A DNA stretch of 46,483 nt from the NCBI RefSeq assembly GCF_008831045.1, contig NZ_WAJS01000023.1, positions 1 to 46,483 on the forward strand, in the 5' to 3' direction. Made by a program: the position numbers and the translations under genes. Below, in pieces: positions 1-8,046 of this stretch; positions within the stretch are counted from its first letter, which is position 1, and each line of letters begins with the position of its first letter. This DNA comes from Adlercreutzia muris. Its GTDB lineage: Bacteria > Actinomycetota > Coriobacteriia > Coriobacteriales > Eggerthellaceae. Under the pieces are notes generated by a model. That model worked only from the letters and a program-made list of their open reading frames with translations, searched no databases and was not told where the DNA came from.

Positions 1-77
1 GGCTAGCAGGACCCTGCAGAACAGCAGGGCTCGCCGCCGGCCTGCTCGCCCTGCTGTTCTGCAGGGTCCTGCTAGCC
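1..77. repeat. Perfect 30-bp inverted repeat at the window edge
   Basis: Bases 1-30 are the exact reverse complement of bases 48-77, with a 17-base loop between them. The right arm reads as CLC-channel coding sequence in frame with the following gene (hydrophobic residues, then Arg/Lys), so it looks native. The left arm translates in that frame to a less plausible stretch. A fold-back at a contig end is a common assembly or amplification artefact, and that is the simplest explanation. A genuine hairpin cannot be excluded. Confidence 0.8.
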
Positions 78-650
78 TTGCGCAAGGGACTGGCGCGACT
101 GGGCGCCCCGGTGTTCGCCTTGGCGGTGGGAGGGGTGGCCACGGCGCTCGTTTTGGGCTATGCGGAGCTGTTTCATTACGAGGGCTTGCGTGCCTTCTGC
201 GGCACGGGAGCGGCCCAGATATCCGTGGCCCTTTCCGGGGGCGATCTGCCGTGGTGGGCCTTCGCCATGAAGGCCGCCCTTACTTTGCTCACGTTGGCCG
301 GCGGCTTCAAGGGCGGCGAGATCATGCCGGTTCTCGCCATAGGGGCTTGTTTGGGAGTCGCCTTGGCCGATGGGGCGGCGGCTCTCGGTGCGACGGAGGT
401 TGCGCGGGGCGTGCTCGCTGTGGCCGTTATGGCCGCGTTCTTTGCCGGCTGCACCAACTGCCCGCTTACGGCCGGCATGTTCGTTCTCGAGCTGCTCGGC
501 CCTTGGGCACTGGCGGTTTCCGTACCCGCCGTGACTGCTGCCTTTCTCGTTGCCCGCTCCACGAGCCTTTACCCGACGAGCCTCCCGCACTGGTCGACGA
601 CGCCTACTTTCCCGCCAGCACCTTCAGGCGGGCGCCGGCCTTGTCGGTGA
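3..650 (+). CDS. CLC-family chloride channel/transporter, C-terminal part (left-truncated)
   Basis: The frame is open from base 3 to a TGA at 648-650, so the gene enters from the left edge; a TTG at 78 is not needed as a start. The protein is strongly hydrophobic with several membrane segments. It carries the CLC signature around GGFKGGEIMPVLAIGACLG (about nt 300-356), the Gly-rich, pore-lining segment of ClC Cl-/H+ antiporters, followed by the hydrophobic end of the permease domain (ANCPLT-like segment, then FVLELLGP). No CBS domain follows. About 200 residues remain of a family usually 400-450 long. The first 30 bases may be an edge artefact. The end overlaps a small reading frame on the other strand. 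Confidence 0.82.
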   Translation, partial: LAGPCRTAGLAAGLLALLFCRVLLALRKGLARLGAPVFALAVGGVATALVLGYAELFHYEGLRAFCGTGAAQISVALSGGDLPWWAFAMKAALTLLTLAGGFKGGEIMPVLAIGACLGVALADGAAALGATEVARGVLAVAVMAAFFAGCTNCPLTAGMFVLELLGPWALAVSVPAVTAAFLVARSTSLYPTSLPHWSTTPTFPPAPSGGRRPCR

Positions 651-711
651 GGCGCAGGCCATTGCGAAGGTAGGCGGAAAAGCTGCCGTAGCGGCGGTAG
701 TTGGCGCTCAT
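604..711 (-). pseudogene. Small reading frame resembling a protein C-terminus (possible phosphatase remnant)
   Basis: From ATG at 711 to TAG at 604-606 this strand encodes 35 residues (MSANYRRYGSFSAYL... ending LAGK). A GAGGAG lies 4 bases before the ATG and codon use is typical of the neighbourhood. The frame stays open upstream to about 790, overlapping the end of the serine hydrolase in another frame (residues ALPLVAGVIGKHGAPEER). The pattern RYGSFxAYLRxGLxLT resembles the last residues of Y_phosphatase3 tyrosine/serine phosphatases, by memory only. It may be the 3' end of a decayed gene or an unannotated micro-ORF; its far end overlaps the CLC tail. Confidence 0.3.
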
Positions 712-778
712 GCGCTCCTCGGGCGCTCCGTGTTTCCCGATGACGCCGGCCACGAGGGGGAGGGCTCGCCGTCTTCCG

Positions 779-2539
779 TCACACCAGATCGCCGCGAATC
801 TCGAAGAGGGTGCGGGCGAGGCGGGCGAAGGCCTGCTCGCCCTCGGCGGAGTCCGGCGCGTTCGTCATGACGACCATGAGGTAGTCGCGGTTGTTGATGG
901 TGATAATACCCGAGTCGCAGACCGCGTCGTCTTCCTCGCCGTTGATCCAGCCGGCCTTGTTGCGCACGGTGATGTTGCTGCCGATGGAGGCCACGCCTTC
1001 CTCGTCCGGCGAGCTGGCCTCGCCTGTCTCGAGGTCGGGCTCTTCCGCTACCGCCACGGCGAGGTCGCCCGCAGTGCCGCTTGCGCCGGTGGCGGAGATG
1101 AGTGCCTCGCTGAGATCCGCCGCGCTCTCCTCGGCATCGGTCTCTGCCGCACCATCGCCCTCGGCGTCGGTTTCCGCTTCCGATTCCCCGGCATCCTCAT
1201 CCACGCCCTCCTCGGTGCCGGAACCTTCCTCAGGCAGGTAGCCGGTGTGCCCCTCGCTCGTGGTGCCCGAGGCGCCGTTGCGCAGGAACGAGACCTCGGT
1301 CCTGGCGAAGGTGTCCGAGAGCCACTGGGCGGCCGAAGTGTCGGCGGTGGTGAGGTAGTCGTAGATCTTCAGCCACATGAGGGCCGACTGCCGGGTGGTG
1401 TAATGGGGGAAGTACGTGTCGTTGACCAGGTCGGTGCTCACTCCGGCCTCTGAGAGCCACTCCTCCATGCCGTCGGTGCCGTAGGTGCGGCGCAGCTTGC
1501 CGTAGGAGGAGTTATCCGACCACACGATGGTGTTCTCCACCTGCGCCAGGCGCGTCGAGCTCGTGCGGTTGATGTCGTTGGGGAACTCCTTGTTCACGAC
1601 ATAGGCGCAGTACGGTCCCTTGAAGGAGCTCGCCCCGTAGATGGAGGCGTCCAGGTTGCCGGCGATGCCGCGTCCCGTGCCGAGGTCCATGAGCAGGTAA
1701 CCGGCCTCGTAGCCGTTGTCGCTGTAGTAGGCGAGCGCGTGATCGAGGCTCGCGAGCGAGCGGTCGGACAGCTCCGGCGCGGCCGTTTCCCCGTCGCCGC
1801 TTAGGGCGAAGGCGAAGGGGGTCGCCTGGTCGGGGAGGGCCGTGATCTCCTCGCGGGTGGGGGTGTGGGCGGGAAGCTTTGCCAGATCGGGTTCTACGGG
1901 CCGCGCGAGGCTGACCTGGGTGGCTACGTTCTGACTGATTGCGGCGCCGGTGCCCTGCACGGCGTTGAGGCCCTGAACCCCGACGTGCTTCGCGCCGTCC
2001 CGGGGCGTATCGGGGGCAAAGGGGCCAACATGGGCGATGGCCATGACGAAGATGACGGCCACGGCGACGACGAGGGCCGCAGCGCCGATGCGGCGCACGT
2101 CGAGGCCACCGGCGAAGACGCCGGCCGGGACGCTCCCATGGCTGCCGATGGTGCGGGCCTTAGGCGTGAAGGGCGATGCGGCGCCGGCGAAGATGGCCTT
2201 CGCGAGGCCGGAATGGCGTGTACGACTCCCGTGGGGAGATGCGGCCGCACCGTCTCGGTGCGAGCCGCGGGCGGTCGGCGCGCCATGGCCCCGCGAGGCG
2301 CCCCGGCTCCGGTTCGGTGCCCCTGCGGGCCGCTGTCGGGTCGAAGATGCGCCGGCGCGAGCGGAGCTCCTCTGGGGCGCCCGTCGGTTGGCGCAATCGT
2401 CGCGCAGAGGGTTATGGCGGGTGCGTCGCGCGTCGGCTGCCGAGCGGGGCCGGCCCTCGAGCCGTCCCGTGGAAAGCGAGAGGCCGCCTTGGGGGCGTCG
2501 CGGCTCGTCGTCGTAGCGGCTGTAGTCGGATCGGGACAT
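779..2539 (-). CDS. Membrane-anchored class A beta-lactamase-like serine hydrolase
   Basis: 586 residues from ATG 2539, chosen because GAAGGA lies 4 bases upstream; the frame is open 21 codons further without a good ribosome site. A long Arg/Gly/Pro-rich cytoplasmic N-terminus (1-150) precedes one membrane segment (about 151-172). The outer domain carries the active-site triad of penicillin-recognising hydrolases: SxxK (S304-S-F-K307), SDN (341-343) and KAG at 528-530 in place of KTG. Between SDN and KAG lies a roughly 60-residue insert rich in Glu/Asp (about 430-490), unusual for the fold. The family includes beta-lactamases, D,D-peptidases and inactive cell-wall-associated homologues. A short-lived lactamase is unlikely given the anchor; a role in peptidoglycan or surface processing is inference. 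Confidence 0.75.
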   Translation of the reverse strand: MSRSDYSRYDDEPRRPQGGLSLSTGRLEGRPRSAADARRTRHNPLRDDCANRRAPQRSSARAGASSTRQRPAGAPNRSRGASRGHGAPTARGSHRDGAAASPHGSRTRHSGLAKAIFAGAASPFTPKARTIGSHGSVPAGVFAGGLDVRRIGAAALVVAVAVIFVMAIAHVGPFAPDTPRDGAKHVGVQGLNAVQGTGAAISQNVATQVSLARPVEPDLAKLPAHTPTREEITALPDQATPFAFALSGDGETAAPELSDRSLASLDHALAYYSDNGYEAGYLLMDLGTGRGIAGNLDASIYGASSFKGPYCAYVVNKEFPNDINRTSSTRLAQVENTIVWSDNSSYGKLRRTYGTDGMEEWLSEAGVSTDLVNDTYFPHYTTRQSALMWLKIYDYLTTADTSAAQWLSDTFARTEVSFLRNGASGTTSEGHTGYLPEEGSGTEEGVDEDAGESEAETDAEGDGAAETDAEESAADLSEALISATGASGTAGDLAVAVAEEPDLETGEASSPDEEGVASIGSNITVRNKAGWINGEEDDAVCDSGIITINNRDYLMVVMTNAPDSAEGEQAFARLARTLFEIRGDLV

Positions 2540-2775
2540 ACGTTCCTTCGCAGGTGTGGCGTTTAAGCGTTGTTTCTCAGCAGGCCCATAGTAGCAATTC
2601 ACGGTTTCTCGGGGGCGACTTCTTACAAATTCCTTAACGCGAACGGCAAAAAATGACGAGAGAACGCCCGGGATCCCGCGCCGGGAAGGGGCAGGCCCCC
2701 GCCCGAGCCGTGTCGTTCCCTGTGGAAGTTTGGTTGCGCGGCGCTGCGGGCGCGCTCGGTTTTGCCCGTTTCGCC

Positions 2776-2781
2776 TATACT
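2776..2781 (+). promoter_or_regulatory. -10 box of the SRP RNA promoter
   Basis: TATACT lies about 18 bases before the start of the paired part of the SRP RNA. No convincing -35 box is visible 16-18 bases upstream, so this is a single-box call. Confidence 0.45.
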
Positions 2782-2799
2782 GGTGGCCTACGAGTTCGA

Positions 2800-2904
2800 G
2801 TGCCTCGAATGGGTATGGGCGGCGACAAGTTCCGAACCTGGTCAGGTCCGGGAGGAAGCAGCCATAAGGGACCGCTGACGAGCGCCCATACCTATTCGGG
2901 GCAC
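2800..2904 (+). ncRNA. ffs: Signal recognition particle RNA, small bacterial type (4.5S)
   Basis: The conserved apical part with the symmetric and asymmetric loops (core around GGAGGAAGCAGCCATAAGG, about 2850-2870) binds the Ffh M domain. The ends 2800-2821 and 2883-2904 pair almost completely with G-U wobbles, giving the single long hairpin of the small SRP RNA. A run of T follows at 2905-2909 and serves as terminator tail. The RNA guides membrane and exported proteins to the Sec translocon with Ffh and FtsY. Exact ends are uncertain by a few bases. Confidence 0.93.
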
Positions 2905-2960
2905 TTTTTCATGGCATGACGCGCCGCTCGCGGCGTCCTGATGAAAGGTTTAGAGACTTC

Positions 2961-3626
2961 ATGGGCATTATCGACTTCTTCGTCAACTTGCTGAAAGACC
3001 CGCGCGGCTTCATTGCCGGCTGGATCGTGGCCTTGGGTCCGATATGGGTGTACACGCCGCTGTTCCTTATCGTGTTCGTGGAGACGGGCCTGGTGTTCTT
3101 CCCGTTTCTGCCCGGTGACTCGCTTCTGTTCGCCGCTGGCGTGTTCTCCGCCGATGGAGGCGGCCTGAACCTGTGGGCCACGCTCATCGTGTTCTATCTG
3201 GCGGCCGTTTTGGGCAATACCTCGAACTATTGGATCGCCCGCCTGTTCGGCAGCCGCATCATCGATTCGGGGAAGGTGAAGGCCCTTACTCCCGAGCGCA
3301 TGGCTAAGCTCGATCACTTCTTCGAGCGCTATGGCGGCCTGACCATCGTCATCACGCGCTTCATGCCGTTCTTCCGCACCTTCGCCCCCTTCATTGCGGG
3401 CACGGGTCACATGAACTTCGCCAAGTTCACGTTCTTTAACGTCATCGGCGGCGTGACCTGGGTGAGTCTGTTCGTTCTGGTGGGCTACTTCTTCGGGGGC
3501 GTGCCCTTCGTGCAAGAGCACTTCGAGGTAATCGTGCTGGGTATCGTGGCCGTGTCGGTGGCGCCGGCGTTCATCGGCGTCATCAAGGCGGCGATGAACG
3601 GGCGTAAGGGGAAAGGCGGGGAATAG
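2961..3626 (+). CDS. DedA-family membrane protein (SNARE-associated/VTT domain)
   Basis: 221 residues starting at MGIIDFF; the frame is open upstream to 2916, but that extension crosses the charged residues just after the SRP RNA tail. It shows the two DedA hallmarks: VFFPFLPGDSLLF (about residues 44-56) and a re-entrant segment RFMPFFRTFAPFIAG ... FTFFNVIGGVTW (about 135-170), with four to five membrane segments and a basic tail. DedA proteins are inner-membrane undecaprenyl-phosphate or phospholipid transporters needed for envelope integrity. The stop is 3 bases before dnaX, so the two genes are probably cotranscribed. The substrate cannot be told from sequence. Confidence 0.9.
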   Translation: MGIIDFFVNLLKDPRGFIAGWIVALGPIWVYTPLFLIVFVETGLVFFPFLPGDSLLFAAGVFSADGGGLNLWATLIVFYLAAVLGNTSNYWIARLFGSRIIDSGKVKALTPERMAKLDHFFERYGGLTIVITRFMPFFRTFAPFIAGTGHMNFAKFTFFNVIGGVTWVSLFVLVGYFFGGVPFVQEHFEVIVLGIVAVSVAPAFIGVIKAAMNGRKGKGGE

Positions 3627-3629
3627 GCC

Positions 3630-6032
3630 ATGGCCGAGGCACTGTATCGCAAGTACCGACCGCAGATCTTCGAGGATGTGGTCGGCCAGGAGCACATCGA
3701 GCGCACCATCAAGAATGCCATCGCCCAGGACAAGGTGAGCCACGCCTACCTGTTCACGGGCCCGCGCGGCACCGGCAAGACCACGACGGCCCGCCTTTTG
3801 GCCAAGGCGCTGCTGTGCGAGCACGGGCCTACGGCTGAGCCCGACGGCACCTGCGAGGACTGCGCGATGATCGCCGCCGGCGAGCACCCCGACGTCTACG
3901 AGCTGGACGCCGCGAGCCGCACCGGCGTGGAGAACGTGCGCGAGGAGATCATCGGGCGCGTGCAGTTCGCCCCCACCCGGGGCCGCTCGAAGGTGTACAT
4001 CATCGACGAGGTGCACATGCTTTCCCAGGCGGCCTTCAACGCACTGCTGAAGACGCTGGAGGAGCCGCCGAGCCATGTGGTGTTCATCCTGGCCACCACC
4101 GACCCGCAGAAGGTGCCCGAGACCATTCACTCGCGCTGCCAGCGCTTCGATTTCCGGCGCATTTCCACTGAGGCCATGGTGTCGCGCCTCGGAGCCATCT
4201 GCACGGCCGAGGATGTGGAGTTCGAGGGAGAGGCCCTGGAGCTTATCGCCCACCGGGCCGAGGGCGGCATGCGCAACGCCCTAACCTCCCTGGAGCAGTT
4301 GATCGCCTTCGGCGACGGGGCCGTGACCATGGAGGTGGCCGAGCGCATGCTCGGGTCGGTGGATCACACGGATCTGGCCGAGATTGTGAAGGCCGTGGGC
4401 GCTCGGGATGCGGCGGCCTGCTTCCAGTGGGTGGCCGAATATATGGAAACCGGTGCCGACCTGGCCCAGTTCGTGGGCGACCTGGCGGCCCATGTGCGCA
4501 ACATGTACGTGATGGCCGTGGCCGGCGACAGCGTGGTGCTGGAAGTGAGCGAGAGCACGCGGCGGGAACTGACCGAGGAGCTGCCGCTGTTCGGCGTCGA
4601 TCGCCTGGCGCGCCTGCTGGCGGTGCTGGGGGATGTGTCGGCGGAGCTGAAGACCTCCACGAACCCGCGGTTGTCCTTCGAGATCGCCCTGACCCGCATG
4701 GTGCGGCCCGAGGCAGATATGACCCTGGCGGCCCTGGCGGAGCGGGTGGAATCCCTCGAGCGCCAGCTGGCCGGTGCGGCCGTGGTGACGGCGGCTCCCG
4801 CAATCGGCGGGGCTTCGGCGCCGGTCGCGGTCGGGTCGGCTGCCCCCGAGCCTGCGGCGACGGTCCCGGCTGTGCCCTCGGCTGTCGCGGCGCCGTTGGG
4901 TGCGGCCGCCCCGGCAGTCTCAGTGCCGAGCGCCCCTGTTGCGCCGGCGGTGTCCGAGGGCATAGCGGACGCATCGGCGGTTCCGATGGGGGTCGCGACG
5001 GCTCCCCAGGCCGCTGCGCCGGCTTCCGCCCCGACGATGGCCCCGGCTGCCGCCGCCGCGGCTGCGCCCAGCGAGAGCGCCCCGGCCGCGCGTGCTGCGG
5101 CGAATCCCGCTCAGGCGGCCCCGGTGCCCGCATCGGCCGCGAGCCCGGCGGTGGCTTCGGCTCCGGCTGCGGGCGGCAGCCTGTCCCCCGAGATGGCGGC
5201 GACGTTGGCCAATGCGGCAGCGCTCCAGCGCCTGTGGGCCGGGGTGCTCGCGTCCCTTAAGAAGTCGAAGGCCGCTTACGGCGTCCTGTTCATGAACACC
5301 AAGGCCATCTTCGACGGCTCGTCTCTCATCGTGGAGTTTCCGGCAGAGAACGATTTCGCGTTCCGCGCCGTGCAGAAGCCCGACGTGCAGCAGGAGCTGG
5401 GGGCGGCCCTGCGCCATGAGGCCCGCTGCGACGTGCCCTTCGCCCTGCGCAAGGCCGGCGGCACCGCAGCTGCGGCGGCTGTATCGGCGCCTGCGGCCGG
5501 CGGTATCGCGACGCCGAATCCCGTGGCCGCTGCGGCGGCGCGGGCAGCGGCGAGCATCCCGACGGCCGCGCCGGCTCCTGCGGCCGCTCCGGTGATTGCC
5601 GGCCCGGCCGCCGGTCCGAGCGGCGCTTCGGCCCCCGCCCCGGCCAAGACCGCCGGAGCGGCGCCGTCTCCGGCTGCCTCGGCTCCGAGCCCCGCCCCGG
5701 CGCCCGCTCTTGATGACGATCAGCCTCCCTACGACGACTACGTGCCCTACGACGATGGGGACGTCCCTCCGAGCGAGGTGCCGCCCTGGGAGACCGCCCC
5801 GGCTCGTCCTGCGGCCTCGTCGCCCCAGCCTGGTCCGGATGCCGCGGCGGCGCCACAGCCGGCGGCGCCCCAGGCTGCGCCGGCCATGGTGCCCTCGACG
5901 CAGCTGCCGCCGGAGCCCGATACGGTGTCGGGCCCCTCGCCGAACCCCTCCTCCGAGCCCGACGACACCGATCTGAACGCCTCGCTGGCCTTCGGATTCG
6001 GTGACGGCGTGACTTTCGAGCCCGTGTCCTAG
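3630..6032 (+). CDS. dnaX: DNA polymerase III subunits gamma/tau
   Basis: 800-residue clamp-loader ATPase that opens the sliding clamp onto primed DNA. Residues 1-370 form the AAA+ part: Walker A GPRGTGKT (44-51), Walker B with DEVH (126-129) and sensor/arginine-finger SRC (168-170). The zinc module normally reads Cys-x8-Cys-x2-Cys-x2-Cys; here Cys63, Cys75 and Cys78 are present but Asp72 replaces the second Cys. A collar domain follows to about 360. Then come two long Ala/Pro-rich linkers (about 385-525 and 610-780) flanking a folded tau-like segment (about 525-605). No obvious slippery A-run for a short gamma form was seen. It lies between dedA and ybaB-recR, the usual dnaX-ybaB-recR order. 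Confidence 0.97.
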   Translation: MAEALYRKYRPQIFEDVVGQEHIERTIKNAIAQDKVSHAYLFTGPRGTGKTTTARLLAKALLCEHGPTAEPDGTCEDCAMIAAGEHPDVYELDAASRTGVENVREEIIGRVQFAPTRGRSKVYIIDEVHMLSQAAFNALLKTLEEPPSHVVFILATTDPQKVPETIHSRCQRFDFRRISTEAMVSRLGAICTAEDVEFEGEALELIAHRAEGGMRNALTSLEQLIAFGDGAVTMEVAERMLGSVDHTDLAEIVKAVGARDAAACFQWVAEYMETGADLAQFVGDLAAHVRNMYVMAVAGDSVVLEVSESTRRELTEELPLFGVDRLARLLAVLGDVSAELKTSTNPRLSFEIALTRMVRPEADMTLAALAERVESLERQLAGAAVVTAAPAIGGASAPVAVGSAAPEPAATVPAVPSAVAAPLGAAAPAVSVPSAPVAPAVSEGIADASAVPMGVATAPQAAAPASAPTMAPAAAAAAAPSESAPAARAAANPAQAAPVPASAASPAVASAPAAGGSLSPEMAATLANAAALQRLWAGVLASLKKSKAAYGVLFMNTKAIFDGSSLIVEFPAENDFAFRAVQKPDVQQELGAALRHEARCDVPFALRKAGGTAAAAAVSAPAAGGIATPNPVAAAAARAAASIPTAAPAPAAAPVIAGPAAGPSGASAPAPAKTAGAAPSPAASAPSPAPAPALDDDQPPYDDYVPYDDGDVPPSEVPPWETAPARPAASSPQPGPDAAAAPQPAAPQAAPAMVPSTQLPPEPDTVSGPSPNPSSEPDDTDLNASLAFGFGDGVTFEPVS

Positions 6033-6087
6033 GGCCCGATGGCCTACAATAGTTCCGCTCATTCCCGAGAACCAAGGAGTGCACCCC

Positions 6088-6396
6088 ATGGATATGAAGA
6101 AGATGATGAAGCAGGCCCAGAAAATGCAGCGCGACGCCGCCCTCGCCCAGGAGGAGATCGCCGCCATGACCTTCGAGGCCTCTGCCGGCGGCGGCATGGT
6201 GAAGGCCACGGCCACGGGCGATATGACGGTCACCGACATCGTCATCGACCCGACGGCGGTGGATCCGGAGGACGTGGAGATGCTCCAGGACATGGTGGTG
6301 GCCGCGGTGAACGAGGCCCTGCGCTCCGCCTCCGAGGCGGCCAATAGCCGCATGAACGCCATCATGGGCGGCATGAAGATTCCCGGCCTGATGTAA
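6088..6396 (+). CDS. ybaB: YbaB/EbfC nucleoid-associated DNA-binding protein
   Basis: 102 residues; an AAGGAG 8-9 bases before ATG 6088 decides this start over the GTG at 6079, which would directly touch the ribosome site. The N-terminal helix MDMKKMMKQAQKMQ and the strand segment GGGMVKATATGDMTVTDIVIDP are typical of the family, which forms dimeric tweezers that bind DNA. It sits in the conserved dnaX-ybaB-recR group, where it is thought to assist RecR-linked repair or nucleoid structure. Only 55 bases separate it from dnaX and 24 from recR, so cotranscription is likely. Confidence 0.95.
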   Translation: MDMKKMMKQAQKMQRDAALAQEEIAAMTFEASAGGGMVKATATGDMTVTDIVIDPTAVDPEDVEMLQDMVVAAVNEALRSASEAANSRMNAIMGGMKIPGLM

Positions 6397-6420
6397 TCGG
6401 CGCGATCCGAGGCGATATTC

Positions 6421-7017
6421 GTGCAGGCGGCACCTTCCATACAGAAGCTCCTCGACGAGCTGGAACGGCTTCCCGGCGTGGGCCCGAAGTCGGCCCAGCG
6501 CATGGCCTACTGGATCCTGAACACCGATGCGTCCGAGGCCCTGCGCCTGGCCGATGCCATCCGCGAGGTGAAGGCCGGCGTGCATTTCTGCACACGTTGC
6601 TTCAACTACGCCGAGGGCGACCTGTGCGAGATCTGCGCGAGTGCGAAGCGCGACGGCTCGGTCATCTGCGTAGTGAGCGAGCCGCGCGATATTCCGCCCA
6701 TCGAGCGCACCGCCGTGTTCAGCGGGGTCTACCATGTGCTCGGCGGGGTCCTGGCCCCCATGGAGGGCGTCGGTCCCGACCAGCTGCGCATCGCCGATCT
6801 CATGGCCCGTCTGGGCCGCGAGGAGGTGGACGAGGTGCTGCTGGCCATGAACCCCAACATCGAGGGCGAGACCACCGCCGCCTATTTGGCCCGGCTTATC
6901 AAGCCTTTGGGCGTGAAGGTGAGCCGGCCCGCCAGCGGCTTGCCGGTGGGCGGCGATTTGGAATTCGCCGACGAGGTGACGTTGGGCCGCGCTCTGGAGG
7001 GGCGCCTGCCCCTGTAG
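6421..7017 (+). CDS. recR: Recombination mediator RecR
   Basis: 198 residues from GTG 6421, full length for RecR. Features in order: N-terminal helix-hairpin-helix (LERLPGVGPKSAQRMAYW, about 16-33), C4 zinc finger CTRC...CEIC (about 57-72), Toprim domain starting VICVVSEPRDI (about 80-90) with MNPNIEGETTAAYLARL, and a C-terminal Walker-like segment. RecR with RecO (and RecF) loads RecA on SSB-coated single strands at gaps. The ribosome site is weak, suggesting coupling to ybaB. A strong terminator follows 27 bases after the stop. Confidence 0.97.
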   Translation: MQAAPSIQKLLDELERLPGVGPKSAQRMAYWILNTDASEALRLADAIREVKAGVHFCTRCFNYAEGDLCEICASAKRDGSVICVVSEPRDIPPIERTAVFSGVYHVLGGVLAPMEGVGPDQLRIADLMARLGREEVDEVLLAMNPNIEGETTAAYLARLIKPLGVKVSRPASGLPVGGDLEFADEVTLGRALEGRLPL

Positions 7018-7044
7018 GTCGCGCCTTTTCCACCGGACGGAAAA

Positions 7045-7088
7045 AGAGACCCGCTGCGGGCGATTCCGCAGCGGGTCTCTCGCGTTTT
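7045..7088. terminator. Rho-independent terminator after recR
   Basis: A perfect 15-bp stem (7045-7059 with 7066-7080) encloses a 6-base loop and is followed by CGCGTTTTT. On the other strand the stem is preceded by the convergent gene ending at 7102 and followed by CTTTTTCC, so it can stop both transcripts. Confidence 0.88.
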
Positions 7089-7101
7089 TCGCGCAAGGAT
7101 G

Positions 7102-7422
7102 CTATTTGATGCAGCAGGAGGGAACTTCGTGCTTCACGCGGTCGTGCTCCTCGGCGCGCTTGGCATCGTTGAAGCGATCCAGCGTGCCCACCAGATAGCC
7201 GGTGATGCGGCGGATGCGGTCAAACTTCACCGGGGCGAGCCCGTAGTGGATGCCCACATCCTCGCCGTCCACATCCAGGGTGAGGGACTCCAGCTGGCCG
7301 TGGGGGTACTTCTCGTGGGCGCGCTTGATATAGGCCTGAATCTCCGCGTCGGACACGGGGGCGTCGTCGGCCTGGGCGTAGTTCACGGACACCTTCACGC
7401 CGTCGATCATCTTGTTCTCCAT
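7102..7422 (-). CDS. Small protein matching the C-terminal part of anaerobic ribonucleotide reductase (NrdD-like)
   Basis: 106 residues; AAGGAG 8 bases before ATG 7422 sets the start. The part RIRRITGYLVGTLDRFNDAKRAEEHDRVKH (about 70-98) follows the pattern of the NrdD glycyl-radical enzyme end, where GYL, W/F-N-x-x-K and E-x-x-x-R are conserved, and the chain ends in CCIK. A full NrdD is over 600 residues and no glycyl-radical RxxGY motif is present, so this is not a reductase. Such short stand-alone proteins occur in anaerobes and their role is unknown to me. It could be a regulator or a decayed fragment; a good start site and codon use favour an expressed gene. Confidence 0.7.
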   Translation of the reverse strand: MENKMIDGVKVSVNYAQADDAPVSDAEIQAYIKRAHEKYPHGQLESLTLDVDGEDVGIHYGLAPVKFDRIRRITGYLVGTLDRFNDAKRAEEHDRVKHEVPSCCIK

Positions 7423-8046
7423 GGCAGTTGCTCCTTGCATCTCGTGGGGCTCCGACTATGCGGACGTTCCCAAGTTCACCATATCTAGTTAGCGAATGGG
7501 AATGATACCACAATATGTAGGTGAATAGTGGCATGTTTTCAAGAAGTTGAAAATATGCCGCCCACACAGGGAGCCTCGGGGGAATCTGAGTGCGAGCTCC
7601 TCAAGGCTTCTGGTGGCCAGAAGCTATGATTGCCGGTAGCTTTTGTGAAAGAGGAGCGCTGTGTGGCGAAGATCGTGGGGCTTCCCTTGTCATTGAGCCC
7701 TCGGTGCGACCGGGGTGGCCCCGGCGCGAAAAGCCGGAGGGTGTCAGGCACTCCAGAAAAAGACAAAGGGTCCTGTCCCCTCCAAAAACAGAACCCTCAT
7801 CTATGCGAAGCTGGTGAGCTTCCTCGTAAGTCGCCGACTATTATAGCAACCCCCACAAAAAATGCAAAACGAAAGCTTTCTCTGTTACTTTTCAACCGAG
7901 GTAAACTGCAGGGGTCTCTGCGATTAACTAATAGAATGGTTCCTGCTCCCGCACGGAGTCGGGGAGAAGCGAATCGCGGGACAATCCCAGCGCCCTCCGG
8001 CCTGATGGCGGGAGGGCGCTGAGCATTGAGAGGATGGGGACGGTGC
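7423..8046. other. Gene-free stretch with lower GC and REP-like pieces
   Basis: No convincing coding region. AT-rich patches occur at about 7480-7560 and 7830-7950, consistent with promoters for the gene at 7422. The segment 7738-7783 contains GGTGTCAGGCACT ... AAGGGTCCTGTCCCC, a type of sequence that recurs as dispersed REP-like repeats in various bacteria (from memory). A related GGGGACGGTGCCT lies at 8036-8048. A stem of about 11 bp with an 11-base loop at 7989-8021 sits downstream of the leftward gene ending at 8047 and could act as its terminator, though no T-run follows. Confidence 0.5.

Noticed and set aside
2653-2919. 88-codon + strand frame over the SRP RNA
   Set aside because: It is the translation of the structured RNA and its promoter region.
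4920-6735. Long - strand frames over dnaX, ybaB and recR
   Set aside because: Arg/Gly-rich translations of the Ala/Pro linkers of DnaX, with no domain features.
7590-8022. Short + strand frames in the gap before 8047
   Set aside because: No ribosome sites, mixed composition and no family similarity; they overlap REP-like pieces and hairpins.
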